From: Xanthobacter tagetidis
GTDB taxonomy: Bacteria > Pseudomonadota > Alphaproteobacteria > Rhizobiales > Xanthobacteraceae
NCBI RefSeq assembly: GCF_003667445.1
Contig: NZ_RCTF01000017.1
Span: forward strand, 1-64,000
Direction of reading: 5' to 3'
DNA length: 64,000 nucleotides
The position numbers and the translations under genes are program-made. The notes below the pieces were generated by a model. It saw only the letters and a program-made list of their open reading frames with translations. It had not been told where the DNA came from and ran no database searches. The first letter of the stretch is position 1. Every line of letters begins with the position of its first letter. Positions 26,792-34,842 of this stretch are shown piece after piece.

Positions 26792-27826
26792 TCACGCCGC
26801 GGCCCGTTCGGCGGCCGGGCGCCGCCGCAGCACGGCGTGGGCGAGGGCGGGCGGGACATAGGCCGCCCGCTCCAGCGGGGCGATGTCGCTGCCGGGCGGC
26901 ACGATCGCGTCGATGCGGTCGAGCAGCGCGTCGTCCAGCATCACGCCGGCGCCGGCGAGATAGGCGTCGAGCTGCTCGGGCGTGCGCGGCCCGATGATCG
27001 CCGCCGTCATGGCCGGGTGTGCCACCACGAAGGCGAGCGCCATGTGGGGGAGCGCGATGCCGGCTTCGTCCGCGAGCCGGATCAGCTGCTCCACCGCGTC
27101 GAGGCTGGCCTCGTCGGACATCGCCCGAGGGAAGTAGCTGGCGCGCAGCGAGGCCGGCGCCGGGCGGCCCTTGCGGTACTTGCCGGTGAGCATGCCCTTG
27201 GCGAGCGGGCTCCAGGCCAGGACGCCCATGCCGAAGCGCTCGCACGCCGGCAGGACGTCGCGCTCGATGGACCGGTTCAGGATCGAATAGGGCGGCTGCT
27301 CGGTGCGGAAGCGGGCGAGCGCGCGCCGCTCGGCCACCCACTGCGCCTCGACGATGTCGGCGGCGGGGAAGGTGGAGGCGCCGATGGCGCGCACCTTGCC
27401 CTGGCGCATCAGGTCGGTGAGGGCGGACAGCGTCTCCTCCATGTCGGTACCGGGCACCGGGCGGTGGAGCTGGTACAGGTCGATATGGTCGGTCTGGAGC
27501 CGGAGCAGGGACTCCTCCACCGCCTGCACGAGCCAGCGCCGCGAGCCGCCGCGCCGGTTGGGGTCGTCGCCCATGGGCAGGACCGCCTTGGTGGCGAGGA
27601 CGACGGCATTGCGGCGCCCCTTGAGCGCCTTGCCGACGATCTCCTCGGACTCGCCGTTGCTGTAGGCGTCTGCCGTGTCGATGAAGTTGATGCCGGCATC
27701 GAGCGCCTTGTGGATCATCCGGACGCATTCGTCGTGGTCGGAATTGGCGAGGCTCCCGAACATCATGGTGCCGAGGCAATAGGGGCTGACCTGGATGCCG
27801 GTGCGGCCGAGCGGGCGATGGTGCAT
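26792..27826 (-). CDS. Aldo/keto reductase
   Basis: This 344-residue NADPH-dependent reductase of the Tas/YajO-like group has a normal length. The tetrad is visible as Asp and Tyr in FIDTADAYSNGESEEI, Lys in ATKAVLPMGDD and the usual His in DLYQLHRPVPGTD. The cofactor-binding end IIGPRTPEQLDAYLAG is intact. The ATG at 27826 begins the standard RPLGRTGIQVSPYCLGTM start. It is divergent from a TetR gene with shared operators between them, so it is probably the regulator's target. The substrate is unknown. Confidence 0.93.
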   Translation of the reverse strand: MHHRPLGRTGIQVSPYCLGTMMFGSLANSDHDECVRMIHKALDAGINFIDTADAYSNGESEEIVGKALKGRRNAVVLATKAVLPMGDDPNRRGGSRRWLVQAVEESLLRLQTDHIDLYQLHRPVPGTDMEETLSALTDLMRQGKVRAIGASTFPAADIVEAQWVAERRALARFRTEQPPYSILNRSIERDVLPACERFGMGVLAWSPLAKGMLTGKYRKGRPAPASLRASYFPRAMSDEASLDAVEQLIRLADEAGIALPHMALAFVVAHPAMTAAIIGPRTPEQLDAYLAGAGVMLDDALLDRIDAIVPPGSDIAPLERAAYVPPALAHAVLRRRPAAERAAA

Positions 27827-27894
27827 GGAGGGGCTTCCCCGTGGCAGGTGCGGCGCGTGCTTGTCGGCGCCGCTCCCGCGCGGTAGGAGTAAAA

Positions 27895-27910
27895 ACGGAA
27901 CGTGCTCCGT
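27895..27910. promoter_or_regulatory. TetR operator half-perfect site 1
   Basis: ACGGAACGTGCTCCGT has ACGGA and TCCGT arms and matches most of the perfect site at 27917-27932. The two centres are 22 bp apart, about two helical turns. It overlaps where a -35 element for the rightward promoter would sit. Confidence 0.65.
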
Positions 27911-27916
27911 TATAAT
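27911..27916 (+). promoter_or_regulatory. -10 box TATAAT of the tetR promoter
   Basis: A perfect TATAAT lies exactly between the two ACGGA palindromes, 40 bp before the ATG of the TetR gene. No good -35 is visible; its place is covered by operator site 1, so binding would block the promoter directly. Confidence 0.55.
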
Positions 27917-27932
27917 ACGGAACATGTTCCGT
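27917..27932. promoter_or_regulatory. TetR operator, perfect palindrome
   Basis: ACGGAACATGTTCCGT is a perfect 16-bp palindrome in the 129-bp divergent region between the aldo/keto reductase and the TetR gene. Together with site 1 it is a typical autoregulatory double operator. Confidence 0.75.
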
Positions 27933-27955
27933 TTAGCAAGGGGGCCATCCTGGCC

Positions 27956-28555
27956 ATGGAATCGCACGACCCGGACGCGGCGGCGCCAGGCGGAGCTCCG
28001 GCCCGCAGGGGCCAGCGCGCCGATGCGCAGCGCAACCTCGAAACCCTGCTGCGCGCCGCCAAGGAGGTGTTCGCGCAGGCGGGCCTCGACGCGCCCGTGC
28101 GCGACATCGCCGCGCGCGCCGGGGTCGGGGTCGGCACCGTGTACCGCCACTTTCCGCGCCGCCCCGACCTGATCGCCGCGGTTTTCCGGCAGGAGATGGA
28201 TGCCTGCGCCGATGCCGCCGACGCGCTCGCCGCCACCCATCCGCCGTTCGAGGCGCTGGAGCTGTGGATGCAGCGCTTCGTGGACCTCGCCGCCACCAAG
28301 TATGGCCTCGCCCGGGCGCTGCATTCCGGCGATCCCGCGTTCGACGGCCTGCCGGAACGGCGGGAGCAGCGCCTGTGGCCCGCCTTCCGCGGCCTGTTCG
28401 AGCGCGCCCGCGCGGACGGCGCCATCAAGAGCGACATCGCCGCCGACGACTTCCTCTATGCCGCCGGGCATCTGTGCCTGTCGGTGCAGGACAGCCGCCC
28501 CGAGCAGGCGCGGCGCCTGGTGGGCCTCCTGGTCCAGGGGCTGCGCCACGCCTGA
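27956..28555 (+). CDS. TetR/AcrR-family regulator
   Basis: This 199-residue protein has an N-terminal helix-turn-helix: NLETLLRAAKEVFAQAGLDAPVRDIAARAGVGVGTVYRHFPRRPDLI at about residues 25-70. A helical ligand-binding domain follows, ending in the SxRPEQARRLVGLLVQGL type C-terminal helix seen in the SbtR-like group. I chose the ATG at 27956, downstream of the TATAAT and operator; the longer frame would start inside the operator. It probably represses itself and the divergent aldo/keto reductase. Confidence 0.9.
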   Translation: MESHDPDAAAPGGAPARRGQRADAQRNLETLLRAAKEVFAQAGLDAPVRDIAARAGVGVGTVYRHFPRRPDLIAAVFRQEMDACADAADALAATHPPFEALELWMQRFVDLAATKYGLARALHSGDPAFDGLPERREQRLWPAFRGLFERARADGAIKSDIAADDFLYAAGHLCLSVQDSRPEQARRLVGLLVQGLRHA

Positions 28556-28678
28556 GCGCGGCGGCGGGCGCCTCTTGCAGCGGAAAGCTCCGCTTCCCAT
28601 CCTTATTGCGACGATCCGGCGCAACGCCGGCAACCGGATGCAATGGGGCCGGCCGGATACCGGCTCCTGGAGGAGAAG

Positions 28679-29629
28679 ATGAACCACCTGAAGACGGTGA
28701 TCATGCTCGCGGGCATGACCGCGCTGTTCATGGGCGTCGGCTACATGATCGGCGGCCAGGGCGGCATGATGATCGCCTTCGTGGTGGCCGCGGGCATGAA
28801 CGTGTTCAGCTACTGGAACGCGGACAAGATGGTCCTGCGCATGTACGGCGCGCGCGAGGTGGACGACCGCACCGCGCCGCAGCTGGTCGGCATGGTGCGC
28901 CAGCTCGCCCACAATGCGGGCCTGCCCATGCCGAAGGTCTACATCATGGACAACCCGCAGCCGAACGCCTTCGCCACCGGCCGCAACCCGCAGAACGCGG
29001 CGGTCGCCGCCACCACGGGCCTGCTGGAGATGCTCACCCCCGACGAGGTGGCGGGCGTGATGGCGCACGAATTGGCGCACATCAAGCACTACGACACTCT
29101 CACCATGACCCTCACCGCCACCATCGCCGGCGCCATCTCCATGCTGGCGAACTTCGGCATGTTCTTCGGCGGCGGGCACAACCGGGAGGGCGGCAGCCCG
29201 TTCGGCGCCATCGGCACCATCGCCATGGTGATCCTCGCCCCGCTCGCCGCCATGGTGGTGCAGATGGCGATCTCCCGCTCGCGCGAATACGAGGCCGACC
29301 GGGGCGGCGCCGAGATTTCCGGCAACCCCATGGCGCTCGCCAGCGCCCTCGCCAAGATCTCCGGCGGCGTCCACCAGGTGGAGAATTACGAGGCCGAGGC
29401 GAACCCCGCCACCGCGCACATGTTCATCATCAACCCGCTGTCGGGGGCGCGGATGGACAATCTGTTCTCCACCCATCCGGCGGCGGAGAACCGCATCGCC
29501 GCGCTCACCGAGCTCGCCCGCCGCATGGGCGGCAGCGTCCGCCCCGCTCCCGCCGGCCCGGCGCCGCGTGCGCCGTGGGGCGGCCAGAGCGGTGGGCAGG
29601 GTGGCCCCCGGCGCGGCCCCTGGGGCTGA
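28679..29629 (+). CDS. htpX: Membrane zinc metalloprotease HtpX
   Basis: This 316-residue inner-membrane M48 peptidase takes part in membrane-protein quality control. Two N-terminal hydrophobic helices lead to the zinc motif HELAH at 130-134; two further hydrophobic segments and the third-ligand motif SREYEADRGGAEISG follow. The C-terminal 30 residues are Gly/Pro-rich. The ATG at 28679 has a strong GGAGGAG site. It stands alone; the next gene is convergent. Confidence 0.96.
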   Translation: MNHLKTVIMLAGMTALFMGVGYMIGGQGGMMIAFVVAAGMNVFSYWNADKMVLRMYGAREVDDRTAPQLVGMVRQLAHNAGLPMPKVYIMDNPQPNAFATGRNPQNAAVAATTGLLEMLTPDEVAGVMAHELAHIKHYDTLTMTLTATIAGAISMLANFGMFFGGGHNREGGSPFGAIGTIAMVILAPLAAMVVQMAISRSREYEADRGGAEISGNPMALASALAKISGGVHQVENYEAEANPATAHMFIINPLSGARMDNLFSTHPAAENRIAALTELARRMGGSVRPAPAGPAPRAPWGGQSGGQGGPRRGPWG

Positions 29630-29670
29630 ATGACGTGCCGCTTTCAGGCCGCGGCCGAGAGTGGCACCGC

Positions 29671-30546
29671 TCAGGCGGCGCCTTCGCCGGCCGCGCGCAA
29701 GGCGGAAAGACCCTCGCGATAGGTCGGGTGGGCCAGCACCACGCCGAGCTCGCCCTTCAGCCGGGCGTTGGAGACGCGCTTGTTGTTGGCCCAGAAGCTC
29801 AGCGCCATGGGGCTCATGGCCTTGGCCGCCTCGGCGAAGGGCACCACCTCCGGCGCCGGCAGGCCGAGCAGCGCCGCGGCGTGCAGGATGGGATCGCTTG
29901 AGGCGGCGGGTTCGTCGTCGGTGACGTTGAGCACGCCCGAGAAGCGCCGTTCCACCACCGCGAGAATGGCGCTGGCGATGTCGTCCACATGGATGCGGTT
30001 GAACACCTGGCCCGGCCGCGCGATCGCCCGCGCCTCGCCGGCGCGCACCTGCACCAAAGCGTTGCGGCCGGGGCCGTAGATGCCGGCGAGCCGGAGCGCC
30101 GCCACCGGGATGCCGGCGCGCCGGCCGAAATCGAGCCAGGCCGCTTCCGCCTCCAGCCGCCGCACCAGGCGCGGGCTGTCCGGGCGCGGGGCCGTCGCCT
30201 CGTCCACCCAGGCGCCGTCATGGTTGCCGTAGACGCCGAGCGTGGTGAGATAGACCACCTGCGACAGGCGCCCGGCCGCGAGCGCCGGCCCGGCGATCCG
30301 CAGCACGGGGTCGCCGGTCTCGTCCGGCGGGGCGGAGGCCACGAGCACATCGGCCCGCGCCAGCGCCGCCGCCAGATCGGGCGACAGCGTCTGCCCGTCG
30401 AACACGAAGCCCTCCACGCCCGCCGGCATGGCGCGCGCCTTCTCGGGCGTGCGGGCGGTGCCGATCACGCGGGAGAAGGCGCCGGGATGGAGCGCCACCA
30501 GATGGCGCGCGCAATAGCCGAAGCCGAGGGCGGCGAGGGTCGTCAT
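29671..30546 (-). CDS. SDR-like NAD(P)-binding protein (YeeZ type)
   Basis: This 291-residue protein begins with a Rossmann-like ALGFGYCARHLV motif in place of the classical TGxxGxxG. VVYLTTLGVYGNHDGAWVDE (with the YG segment), ALRLAGIYGPGRNALVQV and FNRIHVDDIASAI follow, as in atypical extended SDR proteins of the YeeZ group. The substrate is unknown. The ATG at 30546 is clear. It lies 55 bp downstream of tadA on the same strand and is convergent with htpX. Confidence 0.88.
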   Translation of the reverse strand: MTTLAALGFGYCARHLVALHPGAFSRVIGTARTPEKARAMPAGVEGFVFDGQTLSPDLAAALARADVLVASAPPDETGDPVLRIAGPALAAGRLSQVVYLTTLGVYGNHDGAWVDEATAPRPDSPRLVRRLEAEAAWLDFGRRAGIPVAALRLAGIYGPGRNALVQVRAGEARAIARPGQVFNRIHVDDIASAILAVVERRFSGVLNVTDDEPAASSDPILHAAALLGLPAPEVVPFAEAAKAMSPMALSFWANNKRVSNARLKGELGVVLAHPTYREGLSALRAAGEGAA

Positions 30547-30601
30547 GACCCGGTCTTGCCCGAGCGGGAGGCCGCAGGCAAGCGCGCCCCGGCCGCCGCC
30601 T

Positions 30602-31045
30602 TCACCGCCGCTCCCTGAAGAACGCCTTCAGCACTTCCGAGGCCTGCCGCTCGGCGATGCCGCCATAGACTTCGGGGGCGTGGTGGCAGGTCGCCTGCGA
30701 GAAGAAGCGCGGGCCGTGCTCCACCCCGCCGCCCTTGGGATCGGCGGCGGCGAAATAGAGCCGGCGGATGCGGGCGAACGAGATCGCCGCCGCGCACATG
30801 GCGCACGGCTCCAGCGTCACGTAGAGGTCGCAGTTCAGCAGCCGCTCGGACTTCAGCGCCGTCCCGCCGGCGCGCAGCACCAGGATTTCCGCGTGGGCCG
30901 TGGGATCGGACAGCTCGCGGGTGCGGTTGCCGTCGCGGGCGATCACCTGGGAGCCGCGCACCAGCACCGCGCCGACCGGAACCTCGCCCCGCTCCGCGGC
31001 GGCGCGCGCCTCGTTGAGCGCCATCTGCATGAAGGTTCCCGACAT
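30602..31045 (-). CDS. tadA: tRNA-specific adenosine deaminase TadA
   Basis: This 147-residue enzyme converts A34 to inosine in tRNA-Arg(ACG). The zinc and catalytic motif is H51-A-E53, with PCAMC at 80-84, and the length is normal. The ATG at 31045 opens the conserved FMQMALNEARAAAERGEVPVGAV start. It is divergent from the RluB-type gene with 66 bp between. The same frame stays open upstream for more than 900 codons antisense to that gene, which is a GC-codon artefact. Confidence 0.96.
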   Translation of the reverse strand: MSGTFMQMALNEARAAAERGEVPVGAVLVRGSQVIARDGNRTRELSDPTAHAEILVLRAGGTALKSERLLNCDLYVTLEPCAMCAAAISFARIRRLYFAAADPKGGGVEHGPRFFSQATCHHAPEVYGGIAERQASEVLKAFFRERR

Positions 31046-31111
31046 CCGATCTCCGCAACTGCCGCAAAAGCGCCGCTCGCGGCCGCGCCCGCGCTGTGCT
31101 ATCGCCCCTCC

Positions 31112-33217
31112 ATGCCCCGCACCACACCGCCCCGCAAGGAAAAGAACCGCGTGCCGCGCGACAAGCGCGCGCTCCCCGCAGCCCCCCAGAAAGACGCCGA
31201 GCGCGTCGCCAAGGTCATCGCCCGCGCCGGGCTCGGCTCGCGCCGCGAGATCGAGGACTGGATCACCGAAGGCCGCGTCGCCGTGAACGGCACGGTGCTG
31301 GAGAGCCCGGCCTTCACCGTGACCGCCGCCGACGCCATCATGGTGGACGGCGCGCCGCTGCCCGAGCGCGAGCGCACCCGCCTCTTCCTTTACCACAAGC
31401 CGCGCGGCGTCGTGACCACCAACCGCGACCCGGAAGGCCGCACGACGCTGTTCGAGATCCTGCCGCAGGGCCTTCCGCGCCTGGTCAGCGTCGGCCGGCT
31501 CGACCTCAATTCCGAGGGCCTGCTGCTGCTGACCAATGACGGCGGCCTCGCCCGCGTGCTGGAACTGCCGGAGACCGGCTGGCTGCGCCGCTACCGGGTG
31601 CGCGCCAATGGCAGCGTCGACCAGGCGCAGCTCGACGCGCTCATCAAGGGCATCACCGTGGACGGGGTGGAGTACGGCCCGATCGAGGCGACGCTCGACC
31701 GCGCCCAGGGCGCCAATGCCTGGCTCACGGTGGCGCTGCGCGAGGGCAAGAACCGCGAGGTGCGCAACGTGCTCGGCGCGCTCGGCCTCACGGTCGGGCG
31801 GCTGATCCGCGTCTCCTATGGGCCGTTCCAGCTCGGCGACATCGCCGAGGGCGGCATCGAGGAGGTGAAGACCCGCATCCTGCGCGACCAGATCGGCGCC
31901 GAGATCGCCGCCGCCTCCGGGGCCGACTTCGCCGGCCCGATGGTGGAGCGCGAGATCGAACAGGTGCCGGTCCGTCCGCTGCGCCCCGCCGGCAAGCGGC
32001 AGGCCGAGCGCGAGGAACAGACCGGCGCCGCCCGCCGTCCCGGCCGAGTCCGGCAGGAGCGCGCCGTCGACGACGCCCCCGCCCCGCGCGGCCGCGATCG
32101 CAAGCGGCGCGAGGAGCGCGAACTGGAGAGCGTCGGCACGGTGGCGGACCGCAAGGGCCGTACCGTGACGGTGGAGCGCGTGGTGAAGACCGAGGCCCCG
32201 GCCCGTCCCGCCCGCGGCGGCAAAAGCGACGGCGCGCGGCGCGGTCGGCCCGGCGGCAAGGATGGCGGCAGGGACTTCGACCGCCCCGAAGGCCGCTTCG
32301 GCGAGAAGCCGCGGCGCGCCGGCCCGGGCCGCTTCGCCCGCGAGGAGGGCACCGAGGGGCGCCGCGAGGGGCCGCGCGGCCGCCCGTCCCGATCGGACGA
32401 GCGCGAGGCGCGGCCCGATTTCCGCAAGGGCGGCGCCAGGAGCGGCGAGCGCCCCCGGAGTGGCGAGCGCGGTGAATTTGGCGAGCGCCCCGCCCGCGGC
32501 TTCGCCGACCGGCCGCCCCGCGCCCGCCGGGAGGATGCCGGCGGCGAGCGCCCGCAGCGCAGCTATCAGGACCGTCCGCCCCGTGCACGGCGCGAGGATG
32601 CCGGCGGCGACCGCCCGCCGCGCGCGCCCCGTTCGGGCGACGGCGACCACCGCATCGGGCGCGCGCCGGGCGGCCCGCGCCGGGACGACTTCGCTGGCGA
32701 CCGCGCCGAGCGGCCCTCCCGTCCGCCCCGTCCGCGCGGCGAGGAGGAGCGGGGCGGCGCCCGGCCGCAGCGCAGCTATCAGGACCGCCCGCCCCGCGCG
32801 CGGCGGGACGATGACGCCGGCGCCCGTCCGCCGCGCGGCGAGCGTCCGTCCTATGGCGACCGGCCGCCCCGGCGCGAGGGTGCCCCCGGCGCCGGCCCGC
32901 GCGGTCCGGGCCGCGGCTTCGCCGAACGCTCCGACGGCCGCGAGGATGGTCGCCCGCCCCGGCGCAGCGTCGGCGGCGGCTTCCGCAGCGAAGGCGGCAG
33001 AGAAGGCGGCAGGAGCGAGCGTCCCCGCAGCGAAGGCTTCGCCGGCGAGCGGCCGCGCGGCGCCGGGCCGAAAGGTCCGGGAGCCAAGGGGCCGGGCAGC
33101 CGCGGTCCCGGCGGCAAGGGCGCCGGGCCGAAGGGATTCAAGGGTGGCCGGCCGTCCGGCGGCCCGAAGTCTGGCCCGAAGTCCGGCCCCCGCAGCGGGC
33201 CGCGCGGCAAAAGCTGA
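31112..33217 (+). CDS. rluB: RluB-type 23S rRNA pseudouridine synthase with long basic tail
   Basis: Residues 1-270 form a complete RsuA/RluB-type synthase: an S4 domain at about 30-75 (ERVAKVIARAGLGSRREIEDWI), then the catalytic GRLDLNSEGLLLL with D131. The GKNREVRNVLGALGL motif follows. From about residue 290 to 701 the protein becomes a disordered tail of Arg, Gly, Pro, Asp and Glu. Units such as RPQRSYQDRPPRARR recur in it, and it ends with Lys/Gly/Pro/Ser-rich repeats. Family members are usually around 250-300 residues, though Hyphomicrobiales often have extended forms. The tail probably binds RNA or the ribosome (inference). rsmD follows after 9 bp. Confidence 0.92.
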   Translation: MPRTTPPRKEKNRVPRDKRALPAAPQKDAERVAKVIARAGLGSRREIEDWITEGRVAVNGTVLESPAFTVTAADAIMVDGAPLPERERTRLFLYHKPRGVVTTNRDPEGRTTLFEILPQGLPRLVSVGRLDLNSEGLLLLTNDGGLARVLELPETGWLRRYRVRANGSVDQAQLDALIKGITVDGVEYGPIEATLDRAQGANAWLTVALREGKNREVRNVLGALGLTVGRLIRVSYGPFQLGDIAEGGIEEVKTRILRDQIGAEIAAASGADFAGPMVEREIEQVPVRPLRPAGKRQAEREEQTGAARRPGRVRQERAVDDAPAPRGRDRKRREERELESVGTVADRKGRTVTVERVVKTEAPARPARGGKSDGARRGRPGGKDGGRDFDRPEGRFGEKPRRAGPGRFAREEGTEGRREGPRGRPSRSDEREARPDFRKGGARSGERPRSGERGEFGERPARGFADRPPRARREDAGGERPQRSYQDRPPRARREDAGGDRPPRAPRSGDGDHRIGRAPGGPRRDDFAGDRAERPSRPPRPRGEEERGGARPQRSYQDRPPRARRDDDAGARPPRGERPSYGDRPPRREGAPGAGPRGPGRGFAERSDGREDGRPPRRSVGGGFRSEGGREGGRSERPRSEGFAGERPRGAGPKGPGAKGPGSRGPGGKGAGPKGFKGGRPSGGPKSGPKSGPRSGPRGKS
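32500..32840 (+). repeat. Imperfect tandem repeats in the RluB tail
   Basis: Segments encoding RPQRSYQDRPPRARR followed by (E/D)DAGG or DDAGA recur near 32550-32610 and 32765-32825. Shorter DRPPRARREDAGG copies lie near 32505-32545. The DNA copies share long runs such as GCGCAGCTATCAGGACCG. Such repeats can change copy number by slippage, so length polymorphism between strains is likely. Confidence 0.75.
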
Positions 33218-33226
33218 GGCGGCGCG

Positions 33227-33787
33227 GTGCGCATCGTCGGCGGCAGCCTCAAGGGACGGGTGCTGAAGGGGCCGCGCGCCGGCCTCATCCGCCCCACCTC
33301 CGACCGGCTGCGCGAGAGCCTGTTCAACGTGCTCGCCCACGCTTATGGCGACCCCTGCGCGGGCGCACAGGTGCTGGACCTGTTCGCCGGGACCGGCGCG
33401 CTCGGGCTGGAGGCGCTCTCGCGCGGCGCCCGCTTCTGCCTGTTCGTGGACGACAGCGCCGAGGGGCGCGGCCTGATCCGCGACAATGTGGAGGCGCTCG
33501 GCCTCACCGGATCGACGAAGATCTTCCGCCGCGATGCCGGCCGGCTCGGCCCGGCGGGGCCCAATGACGGGCCGTTCGGCCTCGTCTTCTGCGATCCGCC
33601 TTATGGCAAGGGCCTCGCCGAGGCCGCGCTGGCGGCGGCGCGCGACGGCTGGCTCACGCCCGACGCCTTGGTGGTGGTGGAGGAGCGCACCGGCGCCTTC
33701 GCCGCGCCCGAGGGCTTCCGCGAGCTGGAACGGCGCGCCTATGACGACAGCGAGCTGACCTTCCTGGAGCGCGCCGGGCCGGCCTGA
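33227..33787 (+). CDS. rsmD: 16S rRNA (guanine966-N2)-methyltransferase RsmD
   Basis: This 186-residue SAM-dependent methyltransferase begins RIVGGSLKGRVLKGP. It contains RPTSDRLRESLFNVL, the SAM motif VLDLFAGTGALGLEALSRGA and the catalytic FCDPPYGKG (N/DPPY type). The start is GTG at 33227, 9 bp after the rluB stop. Together with the upstream pseudouridine synthase it forms an rRNA-modification pair. Confidence 0.95.
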   Translation: MRIVGGSLKGRVLKGPRAGLIRPTSDRLRESLFNVLAHAYGDPCAGAQVLDLFAGTGALGLEALSRGARFCLFVDDSAEGRGLIRDNVEALGLTGSTKIFRRDAGRLGPAGPNDGPFGLVFCDPPYGKGLAEAALAAARDGWLTPDALVVVEERTGAFAAPEGFRELERRAYDDSELTFLERAGPA

Positions 33788-33800
33788 CCGGCCGCCGACT

Positions 33801-33816
33801 GTTGCCCTCGGGCAAC
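33801..33816. terminator. Hairpin after rsmD
   Basis: GTTGCCC (33801-33807) and GGGCAAC (33810-33816) make a perfect 7-bp inverted repeat around TC, 14 bp after the rsmD stop. There is no T-run; it is a weak or factor-dependent terminator candidate. Confidence 0.4.
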
Positions 33817-33846
33817 GCTCCGGCCCGCAGAAGCGGCCCCACGGCC

Positions 33847-33882
33847 CTGCCCCAACCCCTGCCCCAACCCCTGCACCCCCTC
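33847..33882 (+). repeat. Three 12-bp tandem units
   Basis: CTGCCCCAACCC occurs twice exactly (33847-33858, 33859-33870) and a third, diverged unit follows (CTGCACCCCCTC). It is a small non-coding tandem repeat. Confidence 0.6.
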
Positions 33883-34194
33883 GCCATGATGACGCCACGA
33901 GAGCGCATCAGTGAAGGCCCGTCCGGGGGCACGGGCTTCGATCCCGCCCGGCCGCTCCCAGCGCCGAGCCGATGCCGCGTCCGTTCCCGGCCGCGCGTCG
34001 CCCGGCATTGCGGCGCTCAGGCACGACACGGGCGGCGCGACAAGGTTTGAGAAACCATGCGCCGCGGTTTGCGTCTTCCGGCGATCGAATTGCGGCTCGC
34101 GCCGCTGCGGAAGGCGCTCCACGGAAGGTTCGCTTAACCGGACGGCGGCTAGATGGAGCCTCCGGTACGCGTGTTGAGAAGGGAGACACCGGAA

Positions 34195-34686
34195 ATGCGT
34201 TTCATCGGCTTTGCTCGCGGCTTCCGGTTCGCGGCTCTTTTCGGCTTCGCGCTGGCGCTCGCCGCGTGCGCGAACACGCCGAACCCCAATGCGGCAGGCG
34301 GCCAGGCCGGTCCTCCCGGGTCTCCCCAGGAGTTCATCGTCGCGGTGGGCGACCGCGTGTTCTTCGAGAGCGACCAGACCGACCTCACCCCGCAGGCCCG
34401 CGCCACCCTCGACCGGCAGGCGCAGTGGCTCCAGCAGTGGAACCGCTACACCTTCGTCATCGAGGGCCATGCGGACGAGCGCGGCACGCGCGAGTACAAC
34501 ATCGCCCTCGGCGCCCGGCGCGCCCAGGCGGTGCGCGACTATCTCGCCTCGCGCGGCATCGACATCGCCCGCATGCGCACCATCTCCTACGGCAAGGAGC
34601 GCCCGGTGGCAGTGTGCAACGACATCTCCTGCTGGTCGCAGAACCGCCGCGCCGTCACGGTGCTGAACGCCGGCGGCGCCTCCTGA
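34195..34686 (+). CDS. pal: Peptidoglycan-associated lipoprotein Pal
   Basis: This 163-residue outer-membrane lipoprotein of the Tol-Pal system tethers the outer membrane to peptidoglycan during division. The signal peptide ends in the lipobox LALAACA, placing the lipidated Cys at residue 25. The OmpA-like domain shows FESDQTDLTPQARATLDRQ and the peptidoglycan-binding IEGHADERGTREYNIALGARRAQAVRDYL. The ATG at 34195 follows GGGAGAC. cpoB lies 156 bp downstream. Confidence 0.96.
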   Translation: MRFIGFARGFRFAALFGFALALAACANTPNPNAAGGQAGPPGSPQEFIVAVGDRVFFESDQTDLTPQARATLDRQAQWLQQWNRYTFVIEGHADERGTREYNIALGARRAQAVRDYLASRGIDIARMRTISYGKERPVAVCNDISCWSQNRRAVTVLNAGGAS

Positions 34687-34842
34687 GGCCCGCCGTCTCC
34701 CGCGGGGCGACCCGCGGGAGATTGCCGCCGAACGGCGGAAACCCGTTGCGGGGTCACACTTTGGACGCTATCCCCACGGTAACATGAGGGCTGAGGACGG
34801 TTCCCCGTTCCTCCCACGAAACCGAGCGCCCCGTTCTCGATC

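Larger units (their letters stand above)
33788..34194. other. Intergenic region between rsmD and pal
   Basis: This 407-bp stretch holds the hairpin at 33801-33816 and three 12-bp tandem units at 33847-33882. I see no gene. The pal promoter should lie in the right part. tolB is absent from here, unlike the usual tolB-pal order. Confidence 0.5.

Noticed and set aside
33739..34470. Long minus-strand frame opposite rsmD-pal
   Set aside because: It is a mirror of pal coding sequence and spacer, with no protein family signature.
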